Positions 24,191-34,969 of a stretch of DNA of 64,000 nucleotides are shown here, one piece after another (within the stretch, counting starts at the first letter, position 1; each line of letters opens with the position of its first letter). The position numbers and the translations under genes were made by a program. Origin of the DNA: Entophlyctis helioformis (lineage: Eukaryota; Chytridiomycota; Chytridiomycetes; Chytridiales; Chytriomycetaceae); assembly GCA_025526915.1 (NCBI GenBank), contig JAHLKH010000077.1, positions 1 through 64,000 of the forward strand, given 5' to 3'. The notes beneath the pieces were generated by a model. That model had not been told where the DNA came from. It did no database searches and saw only the letters and a program-made list of their open reading frames with translations.

Positions 24191-24799
24191 CTATCCAGCG
24201 TCGTGCTCGACAAGCACGGCGACATCGTCGCTCTTCTGTCGGGCGTGCTGCCCCAATGGCGTGCCTGCTGATATCCGCACGATCGCCTCTCTGTCGGCAT
24301 TCAACCATCCGTCTTTGATATCAATAATACTCGAGTCTCGATCACTCTGCGACAAGCTGCTGTTGCTGTTGTTGTCCGAGGATGCCGCTGTCGATGGCGC
24401 TGTTGCCGTGTCTGACCGCCGCTTGCGACGCAGCTGATGCAGCCGGCGACGATTACGACGACGGTCTCTGTCTGCCTTGATGTCCAGCCGCAGACGCCGG
24501 ATCCGACGATGGCGGACGAACAGGAAGACGGCGGCGGAGACGAGGATGTTGAGCACCACGATGCCAATGACGACTCCCTGCGAATGCGGCATGCTGCGTG
24601 AGTGTCTGGAGTCGGCTGCATGCACAAGAGCAGCGCCGCGATGGACGTGAGAGAGCGGCAATGCACCCACCATCCAGATCCAGAAGAAGCTGTCGCCTTG
24701 GCGGTTGATGTCTTGGATGCGAGAGATCTCTGTGCTGTCAGTCTGCGCGATGGGCTGCGATGGTGCTGGCGACGGCTGCTGTGGCTGTTGGACAGACAT
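24191..24799 (-). CDS. Small single-pass membrane protein
   Basis: Two exons. MSVQQPQQPSPAPSQ begins at 24799; a donor ATG|GTGGGT and an acceptor CATTCGCAG join phase 0 to GVVIGIVVLNILVSAAVFLF, a clear transmembrane segment. A strongly basic stretch (RHRRIRRLR, DRRRNRRRLHQLRRKRR) then gives a positive-inside cytosolic side, followed by a Ser/Asn-rich tail. By the positive-inside rule the short N-terminus is outside or lumenal. Family unknown. Its stop lies only 24 bp from the next possible start codon of the downstream gene on the same strand. Confidence 0.6.
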   Translation of the reverse strand: MSVQQPQQPSPAPSQPIAQTDSTEISRIQDINRQGDSFFWIWMVGALPLSHVHRGAALVHAADSRHSRSMPHSQGVVIGIVVLNILVSAAVFLFVRHRRIRRLRLDIKADRDRRRNRRRLHQLRRKRRSDTATAPSTAASSDNNSNSSLSQSDRDSSIIDIKDGWLNADREAIVRISAGTPLGQHARQKSDDVAVLVEHDAG

Positions 24800-25059
24800 G
24801 GCAGGGCAATGGCAAGAAGGTGGCGGTGGTGGTGGCAGTGGTTGTGTGTCGTTGTGTGCAGCAGATGGAGCGCAGGCAGCATCCGCTCTTTATGGAGATG
24901 CGGCTGCGGCAATGACAGACAGAGCGGTGCACGACGCTGACACTGCCAGGGCAGTGCAGCGATAAGCAGATTGCACAGCAAATTTTGGTAAACCGAGAGG
25001 TCTTCTGTATTGCAAAGTGTGGGAAGGCAGGGACAAGGAGCAAGACCAGCAGGGAAGGA

Positions 25060-26830
25060 TCAAGCCGTCTTGGTGGCAGCAAGGGCAACGGACAGCTTCT
25101 CGCGCAGCACACGGCGCAGGATCTTGCCAGACGCAGCACGCGGGATGGCGTCGATAAACACGACACCGCCACGCAGCTGCTTGTGCTGGGCGACCTGGCC
25201 AGCAATGAACGTCTGGATCTCGGCCTCGGTGGCCGTCTGGCCGGGGTGCATCACCACAAAGGCGAGGGGCAGCTCGCCGACAGCCTCGTCGGGGCAGCCA
25301 ATGACGGCCGCATCGGCGATCTTGGGGTACGACAGGAGCTTGCCCTCAAGCTCGGCAGGGGGCACCTGCAGACCAGAGTACTTGATGAGCTCCTTGAGAC
25401 GGTCGACAATGGTCAGATGGCCATCGCAGAGATGATCGCACATCGCCGGTGTGGAAGTAGCCGTCGGCATCGATCGAGGCGGCAGTGGCCTCGGGGTTGT
25501 TGTGGTAGCCCACCATGACGTTGGGACCGCGGACCCAGAGCTCGCCGATCTGGTCAGCGGCCATGTCATCGCCAGTCTCGGGGTCGACAATACGAGCCTC
25601 GATGTTGGGGGCAAGCACGCCGATCGAGCCGTGCACAGGCTCCTTGAGCGGGCACAGACTGATGAACGGCGTCGTCTCGGTCAGACCGTAGCCCTGCACC
25701 GAAATGGCACCGAAACGCTTGGTGATCGCCTCGGAGATGGCGGCAGGGAAGGGAGCAGCGCCAGTCACAACGCGCGAGAGGGCCGACAGGTCAAACTTGT
25801 CGACGATCGGGTGGCGGGCAAGGGCCAGAGCGACGGGCGGCACAATGAGGGCCGTGCGGATCTTGTGCGTCATCATCGTCTTGAGGAAGAGGAGCATGTC
25901 GAACTTGAACATGACGGACACGGGGATGCCCTGCAGCACAGCGATCAAAGCAGGCGGCGATGAGTGGCATACAGACACTGCAGCAAGATACGACGTGACT
26001 TACGGCATGCGGGACCAGGTGGAGAAGCACCTGCAAAGCGTACATGTGGAAGAACGGCAGGAATCCGATCCAGGCGTCGTTCTCGATCTTGTACTCGTCC
26101 ATGAACGCGAGCGTCTGGAGCACGTTGGCGACCATGTTGCGGTGCGACGTGACGACGCCCTTGCTCTTGCCGGTCGTGCCGGACGAGTAGGTGAGGTACG
26201 CAGGCTTGTGGGCAAGCTCATCGGCCGTGAACTCGACCTTGGTGTACGGCGCCGTCGAAAAGAGCGACGAGACGGGCTGCACAGACTCGATGGCCTCGGG
26301 GGCAATCACAAACACGCGGGCAGCGGGGATGCCAGCCTGTTCGGCAGCAGCGAGACCGTTGGCGAGCGTGTCCTTGTCGACAATGAGGACCGAGGCGGCC
26401 GAGTCCTTGAGCTGGTAGAGCAGCTCCTCGACGGTGTAGGTCGAGTTGACGGTCGTCACCGTGCAGCCTGGAAGATACGACGCGATGCGAGGCGATGCGA
26501 GGCAAGATCAGCAGTGTGCAGGATGCTATGTATGCCAAGACTGCCCTTACCAGCAAGGAGGGTGCCATAGACGAGCGAGCCGTAGTGGATGTTGTTGGCG
26601 CTGTACAGCGCAACAACGGACCACGCCTCAAGTCCAAGTTCCGTCTTGAGACCGGTGGCAAACGCCAGCGACTGGTCGTGCACCTGCTGGAAGGTCAGCG
26701 ACTTGCCGGTGAGGGCGTCGACAGAGGCGGGCTTGTCCGGGTTGGCCTGGAAGCGCTCAGAGTCGATCACAAACGAAGCGGCATCGATCTCGGGGACGGA
26801 AAGGTCGGCGTAGGAAGAGGTGAAGACCAT
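25060..26830 (-). CDS. AMP-dependent acyl-CoA synthetase / 4-coumarate-CoA ligase-like
   Basis: Exons 26830-26551, 26467-26004 and 25930-25060. ANL-superfamily motifs run in order: YSSGTTGKSKGV (phosphate loop), QGYGLTETTP, GELWVRGPN, GYFHTGDV, VDRLKELIKYSG and PRAASGKILRR with the catalytic Lys. The layout and length fit the 4CL/luciferase-like acid-CoA ligases, which adenylate a carboxylate and then form a thioester with CoA. No SKL-type peroxisomal signal is present (the C-terminus ends KTA). Two single-base deletions near 25435-25450 break the frame after HTGDV; restoring them gives 539 codons. Divergent from the ABCG transporter. In this locus it could activate an acyl or aryl starter for the NRPS carrier; the substrate is unknown. 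Confidence 0.88.
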
Positions 26831-27993
26831 GTTGTAGGCTGGTTGTGTCTGAGTGGAAGGAGTGCCACGAGAAAACTACTTCCCCTTTATACCAGCGCAG
26901 CAGATTGTGAGGCGAGGCCAGCCACGGAGTTGGCCAGCGCCGCAGATCTCGTGACGGGGCCAATTCAACCGTGGTCGTCACAGGGTCGGACGAGCAGATC
27001 CAAGCTCAAGCCTGGTGGGCGACAGGAGCGGTGTGTCGCAGATACGAAACGCCATCGTGGCTGCCATGGCCATTGTTGGTCTCCAGCGCACAGCACAGCA
27101 CAGCATAGCACAGCACAACGGCGCCAACAAGAGGATGCGGAATGCACAGGGCCAATCCGTCAAGGGCGAGTCGGCAGGCACGCGGGGGCGGGTGCCAGAT
27201 CGCCGAGTGTTTTCACGACAGGCAAGGCAAGACGCCCACGTGGCGGGTCGAGCCCTTGTGGAGTCGATGAGGCTGTGAGTGCAAAAGTGTGCACAGCGCG
27301 TGTGGCAGGGCGAGAAACAGGCATCTGAGAGAGGTCATCTGATGTGCCAAACGATGGCGTGATTGCGCGACTGCTGACGAGACGAGCCCGCTGCGATGAG
27401 TTGACGCGTTGGACTCTGGACTCGTTGGAGGTGGTGGGAGTTTTGGGCAGCGCTGGTGCTGTTGCACTGTGCTTGCGCAGACGGCAGGACTGCGCGACAG
27501 AAGGAGAGAGGGGCAGAGGGACAGAGGGGACGAGCTTGTAGGCAGCGATGCGGATGTGAGCGCCGTGCTGGCGAGTGCACGGCAGCCGGCAGCAGCAGCA
27601 GCAGCGAGTGCCGCGCGGCAGGTGTGGCTGGATTCGATTGTGGATTGCCAGTCGGCCACACGCCCACACGCCAACGCCAGACGGACTGATACCAGTTTGC
27701 ACAGCACACGTGTCCGCATGGACCCGTGGCGGTGACGCCGGCGAGCGACCCACGCCCATCATCGACTGACTGTCACTGCCCAACCATGATGGCGGCTGAT
27801 TACGAATCGCGCGTCACGCGCTTCTGCCATGCCAAAACGTGGCAGTACAGGCTTGGCTGTGCGGCACAACCATCCCGCCTGCGGCATCCACGTGGCCGAG
27901 ATCCGTTGCATATCTGGTCGTCGATGGGCTCCACCGACGCTTGCCAATCTTCACTCGCCAACCAACCAACCGCCACCTGCCTGCCTGCCCGCC
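26831..27993. promoter_or_regulatory. Divergent intergenic region acyl-CoA ligase / ABCG transporter
   Basis: About 1.16 kb between start codons and no convincing gene. Bases 26831-27168 are unique and include a short CACAG-rich tract near 27090-27118; 27169-27941 is the second copy of the direct repeat. TTTATACC at 26885-26892 on the plus strand reads as a TATA-like motif for the ligase, about 55 bp upstream of its start. Confidence 0.45.
27169..27941 (+). repeat. 0.77-kb direct repeat, copy 2 (5' flank of ABCG gene)
   Basis: Direct-orientation partner of 17058-17831, offset by 10,111 bp at its left end. The high identity extends over noncoding DNA that should drift freely, so the duplication is recent or the copies are kept alike by gene conversion. 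A direct repeat flanking 10 kb is also a substrate for deletion or excision of the ABCC-to-ligase segment. Confidence 0.93.
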
Positions 27994-30900
27994 ATGCTGG
28001 TCGAGTTCGACGACCCGCCGCTGTTCCCCAACGCCCCGTGCTACTTTAACAACCAGACGAGCGGCATCGTGCTGTCGAGCGACTACTCATGCCCGCCCGG
28101 CTACTTCTGCCCCAACCTCAAGCCCGCGGACCCGACGACGCTGCCGGTGATGTGCCCGCCCAGCCCGCTGTGCCAGATTTATCGTTTTGGCTCGGTGACC
28201 TGCCCGGTGCGTTGTTGCATCCTTGCGTGGCTGCTGCCAGCCGGCTGTGCACCAACAGACGGGCCGCTGACACACCACTCGCTCGCTCGCTTGCTTGCCC
28301 GCCTTCCCACCTGCAGCCGCAGGGCAAGTATGAGCCGTCCATCTGCGACCCGGGCTACTACTGCCCGACGTTCAAGGAGAAGCTCAAGTGGTGCGTAACG
28401 CCTCCTATCGACAATGTGGCTGTTGGCTGTTGGTGGGCGATTGCCGCCTGTGCCCATCTCGTGACGATCGAGGCTTGGCCCAGACGCAGCGAAACTGCCC
28501 TGCTGACCTGACCCATCGATCCTGCGCTCTCCCCGCCCGACTCGCTGGCTGCCCATGCACCTGTCGCCAGTCCTGCAGGCAGCTACTGCCCCTCGGGCAC
28601 GGTGACGCCCATCAAGTGCAGCGCGCTGTCGTCGTGCCCGGAAGGCGCCTGGACGCAGAGCACGCCCGTCAGTCTGCTGGTCTGCATCGCCATCGACCTG
28701 ATCCTCGTCGTCGTGCTCTTCTCGCTGCGTCTCCGCGATATCCGCCGTTCTGGCGGCGCATGGACCGAGATCCTGCCCGCCTTTGTGCGCTCCCGTCTGA
28801 CTGCTCGCCGTGCCCGCGTGCCGTCGTCCGCAGCGTCCTCTGCCAAGGCTGTGCCGTCTGCGTCGACTGACGAGCTCACCGCGGACGTCTCGACGGCTGT
28901 CCTGGTCAGTGTTGTTGACCACACTTCGGCCGCCACGGCCAACACGACCACCACGGCTGCGATGCGCGAGTCCAAGGCCAACATCGCGTCGCTGACCGAG
29001 ACATGGCGCCGCGGTCTGAATGGCCACGACTTGCACCTCGACTTTACCTTTACCGACATGGGCCTGCAGCTGCCGTCTGGCAAGCAGATCCTGCAGGGCG
29101 TCAACGGACAGATCAAGTCGTCGCGCATGACGGCCATCATGGGCCCGTCGGGTGCTGGCAGTGAGTGTGCTGCTCGTGTCTGCCCATGTCGTCTCTGCAT
29201 TGGATTGCAGCCGCAGTTGGACTCACACGCCTCTTGCACGATCCCAACTCCGCTCCAACCCCGCTTCCACCCGGCCAGAAACCACCTTCATGAACGTGCT
29301 GTGTGGCAAGGTCAACCGCACCAAGGGCGAGCTGTTTGTCAATGGCAACAAGGCAGAGATCCCGCAGTACAAAAAGGTCATCGGATACGTGCCGCAGGAC
29401 GACATCATGATCCGCGAGCTGACGGTGCGCGAGGTCGTGCTGCACTCGGCCAAGTGCCGTCTGCCGCGCTCGTGGACCAGTGCCGAGGTCGAGACGCACG
29501 TTGATGATCTGCTCCGTGCCCTCAAGTGCGTTTGGTGGCTCTGACTTGCATGCGGTGTCGGCTGGACTGCACTGGACTGACTTGAGAATGCACGCCTCCC
29601 TGCAGCCTGTCGCACGTTGCACACACTCCCATTGGTGACGAGACCACTCGCGGCATCTCTGGCGGCCAGCGCAAGCGCGTCAACATCGCCATCGAGATGG
29701 CCGCCGTGCCGCTCTGCCTGTTCCTCGACGAGCCCACGTCCGGCCTGGACTCGACTGCCGCGCTCGATGTCGCCGATATTCTCAGCCAGGTGTCGCAGCT
29801 CGGCCTCACGATCGTCGCCGTCATACACCAGCCGCGCATCGAGATCTACCGCAAGTTTGACGACGTGCTCATGATCGCGCCGGGCGGCCGCACCGCGTAT
29901 CTCGGCCCCACCTCGCAGGCCAAGTCGTACTTTGAGAGTCTCGGCTTCGAGTTTGATCCCAACTCCAACGAGGCGGATGTGCTCATGGACATTCTCGCTG
30001 GCAAGGGCATCAATGCCGTGGCGCAGCTGTCGCCCGACGATCTTGTGCGTCTGTGGGCCGACCGGTCGGCCGCCATCGACAAGAGCGGCGCAGTCACGAT
30101 CCCAGCTCCGATCGCCGACAAGAGCCTCGACAAGCTCATCACGTCGATCGCCCAGGAGCGCGGCGCCAGCCACTTTATGCAGGCCGTCTACTGCCACAAC
30201 CGCTCACTTCTCCAGCAGCAGCGTCTCTCGGGCACCATCTTGCTCGAAGTGTTTGTTGGTCTCTTTGCCGGTCTCCTCCTCGGCCTCGCGACCATCTCCG
30301 ACATTGAGCTGTTTTCCGTCATGTACATCCCGCCGTTCACGCCGCTGTCGCCGGCGCCGCTGGATCACCTCATTCCGCTCACGTCGCTGCTCATGGGCAT
30401 GTCGATTGCGCTGGCGAGTGGATCGGCCGGTGTGAGCGTGTTCAGCGAGGAGAAGACGGTGTTTTGGCGCGAGGCGTCTGCGGGCCACTCCAAGTTTGGA
30501 TACTATGCCGGAAAGACGGTGGCGACCTTTTACCGTCTGCTGTTGTCGAGTCTGTAAGTCTTTGTGTGATCGGCTGTCTCTTGCTCATGATGCACTTGAT
30601 GCACTTGATGCTCACAACATGCTGTCTTGTGCGTGTATGCCACCAGCCACTACGCGGCCATCTACCGCATCCTTGCCACCCCGACGATCACGTTCCCGAT
30701 GGTGTACCCGATCGTGCTGCTCCTCTTCTTTGGCGTGTACGGCGTGTCGGCGCTCATTTCGATGCTCGTCAGCCGCGAGAACGCGCGTCTGCTGTCCGTC
30801 ATCACCAACATGTTCATTGCCGTGTTCTGTGGCTACGGACCCACGCTGCGCCAGGCCAAGAACTGGGGCATCATTTTCATCTGGGAGCTGTCGCCCGCCA

Positions 30901-31198
30901 AGTGGGCCGCCGAAGCCTTTTGTAAGTCCTTCTCCCTTGCTTGCTCGTGTTGTTCATACTCGAGATGTCCGGGAACGCTGACACTCTGACGTGCGTCGCG
31001 TCGCGTGGCGGATACACAGACTCGGAGTCGGTGCAGCCGTTCAAGGACGTGTACTTGACCAGCATCACCACCAAGGCCCTCGGATACACCGTCGACCGCT
31101 ACGCCTTTGATGTGCTGATGATGCTCGTGCTCGGCGTCGCCTTCCGTGCCGTCGCCTTTGTGCTGATGCTTGTCATCAACAGAGAGAAGCAGCGCTGA
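27994..31198 (+). CDS. ABC transporter, ABCG half-transporter with Cys-rich N-terminus
   Basis: Seven exons: 27994-28206, 28317-28390, 28571-29160, 29279-29525, 29606-30553, 30647-30921, 31020-31198; the sum is 2526 nt (841 aa) with no frame errors. The N-terminus carries Cys-rich modules (CPPGYFCP, CDPGYYCP, CPAGSYCPSG), then a membrane segment, then the NBD: Walker A GPSGAGKTTFMN, VPQDDIMIRELTVRE, signature GISGGQRKRVNI and Walker B LFLDEPTSGLDS. A C-terminal membrane domain follows. NBD-before-TMD order is diagnostic of ABCG. This Cys-rich subgroup is found in fungi and plants. It must dimerise to work. Substrate unknown; position suggests export related to the NRPS/ligase locus. Confidence 0.92.
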
Positions 31199-31311
31199 CC
31201 GCGATCGCTCGCTGTCTGTCTGTCCGTCTGTCTTCCCGTCCGCTTGTCTGCCATCCCGCCCATCCCATCTCATCTCGCCCATCCAGGCATAAACGCCTCC
31301 GCAATAAACGT

Positions 31312-34300
31312 ATGCCAAGTTTCCCTGTTACTCAACTCGACCATCTTGGCAGTCGCCCGATGCGAGCTTCGCCAGCGACTTCCCACACAGGCTGCCGGGC
31401 ATCGCTCGATGCGCACAGACAGCGCAGCGTAGCCCTGGGCAACCACCACCACCAGAAGCACAACCACAGGCAGCAGCCGCCCGTTGCTCTCCGCCTGCTG
31501 CGTCTCGCTGTCGTGGCCCTGGCCGCCATGCCCGTTGTCGTCGCAGCACCACCAACGCCTGCCCAAGCACAAGCACAAGCCCAGGCCCTGCAGCAGCCGC
31601 CGGCCACCGAATCGCCGCTGCTGCGGCCATGGGCCGATGCCGACCTGGCTGCCAGCAACCCCGCCAAGATTGACGCCGGGCTGGTCAACTACATCGCCGT
31701 CTACAGGTTCCTCGGGCCGGTCCTCGGCTCGTTGTTTCTGGTCCGTCTCTGCTTGCCTGCCTGCCCGCTCCACCATGAACCTGCTTGCACTGTGTCGGAG
31801 TTTTGCTCAGACATGCTTTTGGACGGCTTCCGACGACAACGACGATGACAACGACGACGACGATGACCAGATCGCCTGCGTGGCCCTCTTGTTTGTGAGC
31901 TTAGCCACAACCGCGCACCACTTCTTCTGCCCCAATCTGTCGTCCATCGCAGCCTTTCTGGCGCTGCCCGAGTCGGTATCCGGCGTCACGATCGCTGCCC
32001 TCGGTACGCCTGCCCGCCCTTTCCCGAGTGCCGTTTGTGTAGCAATGTGGCCGATGGCTAACGTCGGGCGGCTGCACAGGCAACGGCGCCGGCGATCTGT
32101 TTGCCACGTTCGCCGCGTTCAGGTCGGGGCTGGTGCCGCTCGCGCTGGGCGAGCTGTATGGCGCAGCAACGTTCATCACCTTTTGCGTCGTTGGCATGAT
32201 CTGCATCGTCAAGCCGTCCAAGCTGCCACGGTAACGCACTTTTCGATCGCACCTCGCTTGTTGTGTACGCTGCTCACATGGCATGCCGTGGACTGGACTG
32301 GACTGGACTCGACTGGGCATGACAGACGGCCGTTTGTGCGAGACATTGTCGCGTTTCTCGGTGCTGCGACGCTCGTCAACTACTTTGTGGCGACGGGCGA
32401 GATCACGTTTGCGCGCGCCGTCGTTCTCGTCTGCTACTATCTCCTCTATGTGACGGTCGTCGTCGTTGGCGCGCTCGCTGGCCGCAAGCCGCTGAAGCCT
32501 GCCCATCCGCCTGCTCAGGCCTCGCCCACGCTCGTCGTCAGTCCCAGCGCTCCTACTGAGCACTACTGGCTCGGCGGTGGCGGCGGTGGCGATGCCGAAG
32601 ATACGGGCCCGCTGACGGCGTTTGGCAGTGATGACGGGTATGGCTACAGCAGCGCTGGCTCGCCTGATCGCGCCACTGGACAGAGCCCGTACCTCCAGCC
32701 GCTGCAACCAGCCCCACTCGGCCGTGGCCTCATTCACGGCAACAGCGACGGTGTGGCCAGCGGTGTGTTTCTCTCGCCCCCGCGCTCCGACTCGTTTGGC
32801 GGTGGTGCGGCCAGTGGCGGCCCGCCAGGCACGCCGGTGGACCCGTTCATGATGCGGTCGCAGCAGAGTCTCATTGGCGAGGAAGACTTTGACGCAGACT
32901 TTTTCCTGCCGCATCTGCGCGTCGCGTCGTCGCGGCGGGTGATGCTGTACCGCAACCGCTCTGGGTCGCTGTTCTTGTCGCCGGACCTGTTTCCCGACTC
33001 GACGCTTACATCGCCGACTGCAGCGGTGCCCTCTGCGTCTTCAGTCGGTGGCGGCGGGTTTGCTGCCGACTCTGTTGTTGACGGCGGCACTGTGAGTCTC
33101 GGACACTTGAGCACGCCAACGATCGGCCGGACGGGGACGACCATCACCACACCGATAAGCGGTGTTGGCGGACAAAGCACGCGCGGCAGCGGCATGGACG
33201 GCGTGCTGTCGCCGCGGCCACCGCTCCGGACGTACCGGTCGATGGAGGAAGAAGTGCTCTCGTACGCGCCAGGCGGCCGGTCGGGCGGCGGCGGTACCAC
33301 GATTGTCGACGCCAACGATTTCGTGGAGACGGTGGCCCTTCCGGTTGCCCAGCGGGCTCTGCCGGTGCTGTTCAAGTGGCGCACGATGCTGTGGCACCAT
33401 CGCATCCACGAGATATTTGCGGCACCCGTGATGCTGGCGCTGACGCTCACGACGCCTGTTGTGCATGAACACTATTTCGATGGCGTGGATGGCGAGGGGG
33501 AGGGCGGGTATACGCGTGTGCCCGAGGCTGAGCCGCTTGTCGAGGACGCAGTCGTGGCTGTCGAGGACGTGCTCGCGGGCGGAGAAGGCGGCGTCGACCC
33601 AGAGATTGAGATGATACCGGCGTTGACGGTTGTGCACCTTGGACTGGCTCCGTTGTTGCTCTGTCTGGCGCTACGAGGTGCGTTGGACATTGGCGAATGC
33701 TGTTCACGGCGGCCACTGACACTGTTGAATGCCCACTGGTTACTGGGATGCAGTGCACAATGCAAGCCTGCGGCTGGGCCAGTCTGCGGTCGGGTTGCCA
33801 GTGTGGACGGTCGCGCTCGCGTTGGGAGGGGCGATTGCGCTTGTGAGTGTCAAGGTGCTGCATCCGTGGCTGCGCAAGAGCACGATGCTCAAGATACTCT
33901 CTGGGCTTGGGTTCCTGCTTGCGGTGCTGTTTGTGGCGACGATATCTGGCGAGCTGGTTGGGCTGCTGGACGCGATCGGCACGCTCTCTGGCCTGAGTCC
34001 GACGTTGCTTGTGAGTGGCCGCTTGTCTGTCTGCCTGACTGACTGTGTGTGGATAGGGATCGAAGTGAATGGAGCTGACACTCTCTGTATGTTTGTTTGT
34101 GTAGGGATTGACGCTGTTTGCGTTTGGCAACAGTGTTGGAGGTGGGTGGATGGATGCTGACAAGAGTGCTGGCTATGGGAGACGCTTGCTGACCGTGCTG
34201 GCGTGTGGCATGTGGTGGTGGACAGAGTTTGTGACGAACCTGTCGATTGCGCGGATGGGATACTCGACGATGGCGCTCGGGGCGTGCTATGGCGGACCCA

Positions 34301-34675
34301 TGCTGAGTGAGTGGATGCATGGCCCGATCTGCGCACCAATGGAGCGGGCGACTTGCACGTGACTTGCACGCGACTTACACGCGACTAACATGACCACGAC
34401 ACGAACACGATGCAGACATTGTGCTTGGGATAGGGTTCTCGTCGCTGTTTGTGACTGCGACCAGCGGCGGGCCGGTGGCGCTGCCGCCGATGGACACGAC
34501 GTTCTGGATGTCGAGCGTGAGCCTGTACGTGGGGCTTGTGGGATCGCTGGTGTATGTGGGCGGGCACGGGTTCCAGGCGGGCGAGACGTTTGGGGCGGGG
34601 CTGCTGGCGGGGTACGGCGTGCTGATGGCGGCGATAGTGGCGTACTCGACGGCTGCGTACCTGTTCAACGAGTGA
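31312..34675 (+). CDS. Na+/Ca2+ exchanger of the SLC8B1 (NCLX) / CaCA type
   Basis: Eight exons; introns at 31741-31870, 32004-32079, 32231-32325, 33678-33753, 34011-34104, 34142-34225 and 34307-34415. The start is uncertain (31312 or 31360); a hydrophobic leader (LAVVALAAMPVVVAA) follows. The alpha-1 repeat reads LPESVSGVTIAALGGNGAGD, and the alpha-2 repeat reads LTLFAFGNSVGEFVTN and ALGACYGGPMLNIVLGIG across two introns. Between them lies a long Gly/Ser-rich cytosolic loop (about 32500-33350). This is the two-repeat CaCA architecture; its closest match by memory is the NCLX-like group, which exchanges Ca2+ for Na+ or other cations in organelle membranes. An intron near 32290 holds a GACTG repeat. 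It begins only 113 bp after the ABCG stop. Confidence 0.85.
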
Positions 34676-34969
34676 GAAGCGAATGAATGGCGGCGAGTCT
34701 TGTCGTGTCTGTGGCGGTCACGTGCGTCCACGTGCAACACGTGACTGTGGGTGATGGAATGACGCGGGAATTGAGCCGCCCGTGGCCACTCGCAGGCACT
34801 CGCTTGGCCGACTCAACGACCGACAGACGGACCGTCGACAGTCGACTGCATTCGCAAGGTGGCGTGGCCGTTGGTGCCGTTGATGGCCGCAGATGCCTGT
34901 TGGTGCTGTGACTGACTGACAGAGACATAGACACACACGCAGGCACACACACACACGCAGACAGCACCC

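Noticed and set aside
17058..27941. Composite transposon or LTR element bounded by the direct repeats
   Set aside because: No transposase, integrase, reverse transcriptase, terminal TG/CA or target-site duplication is visible; the interior encodes ordinary intron-bearing genes.
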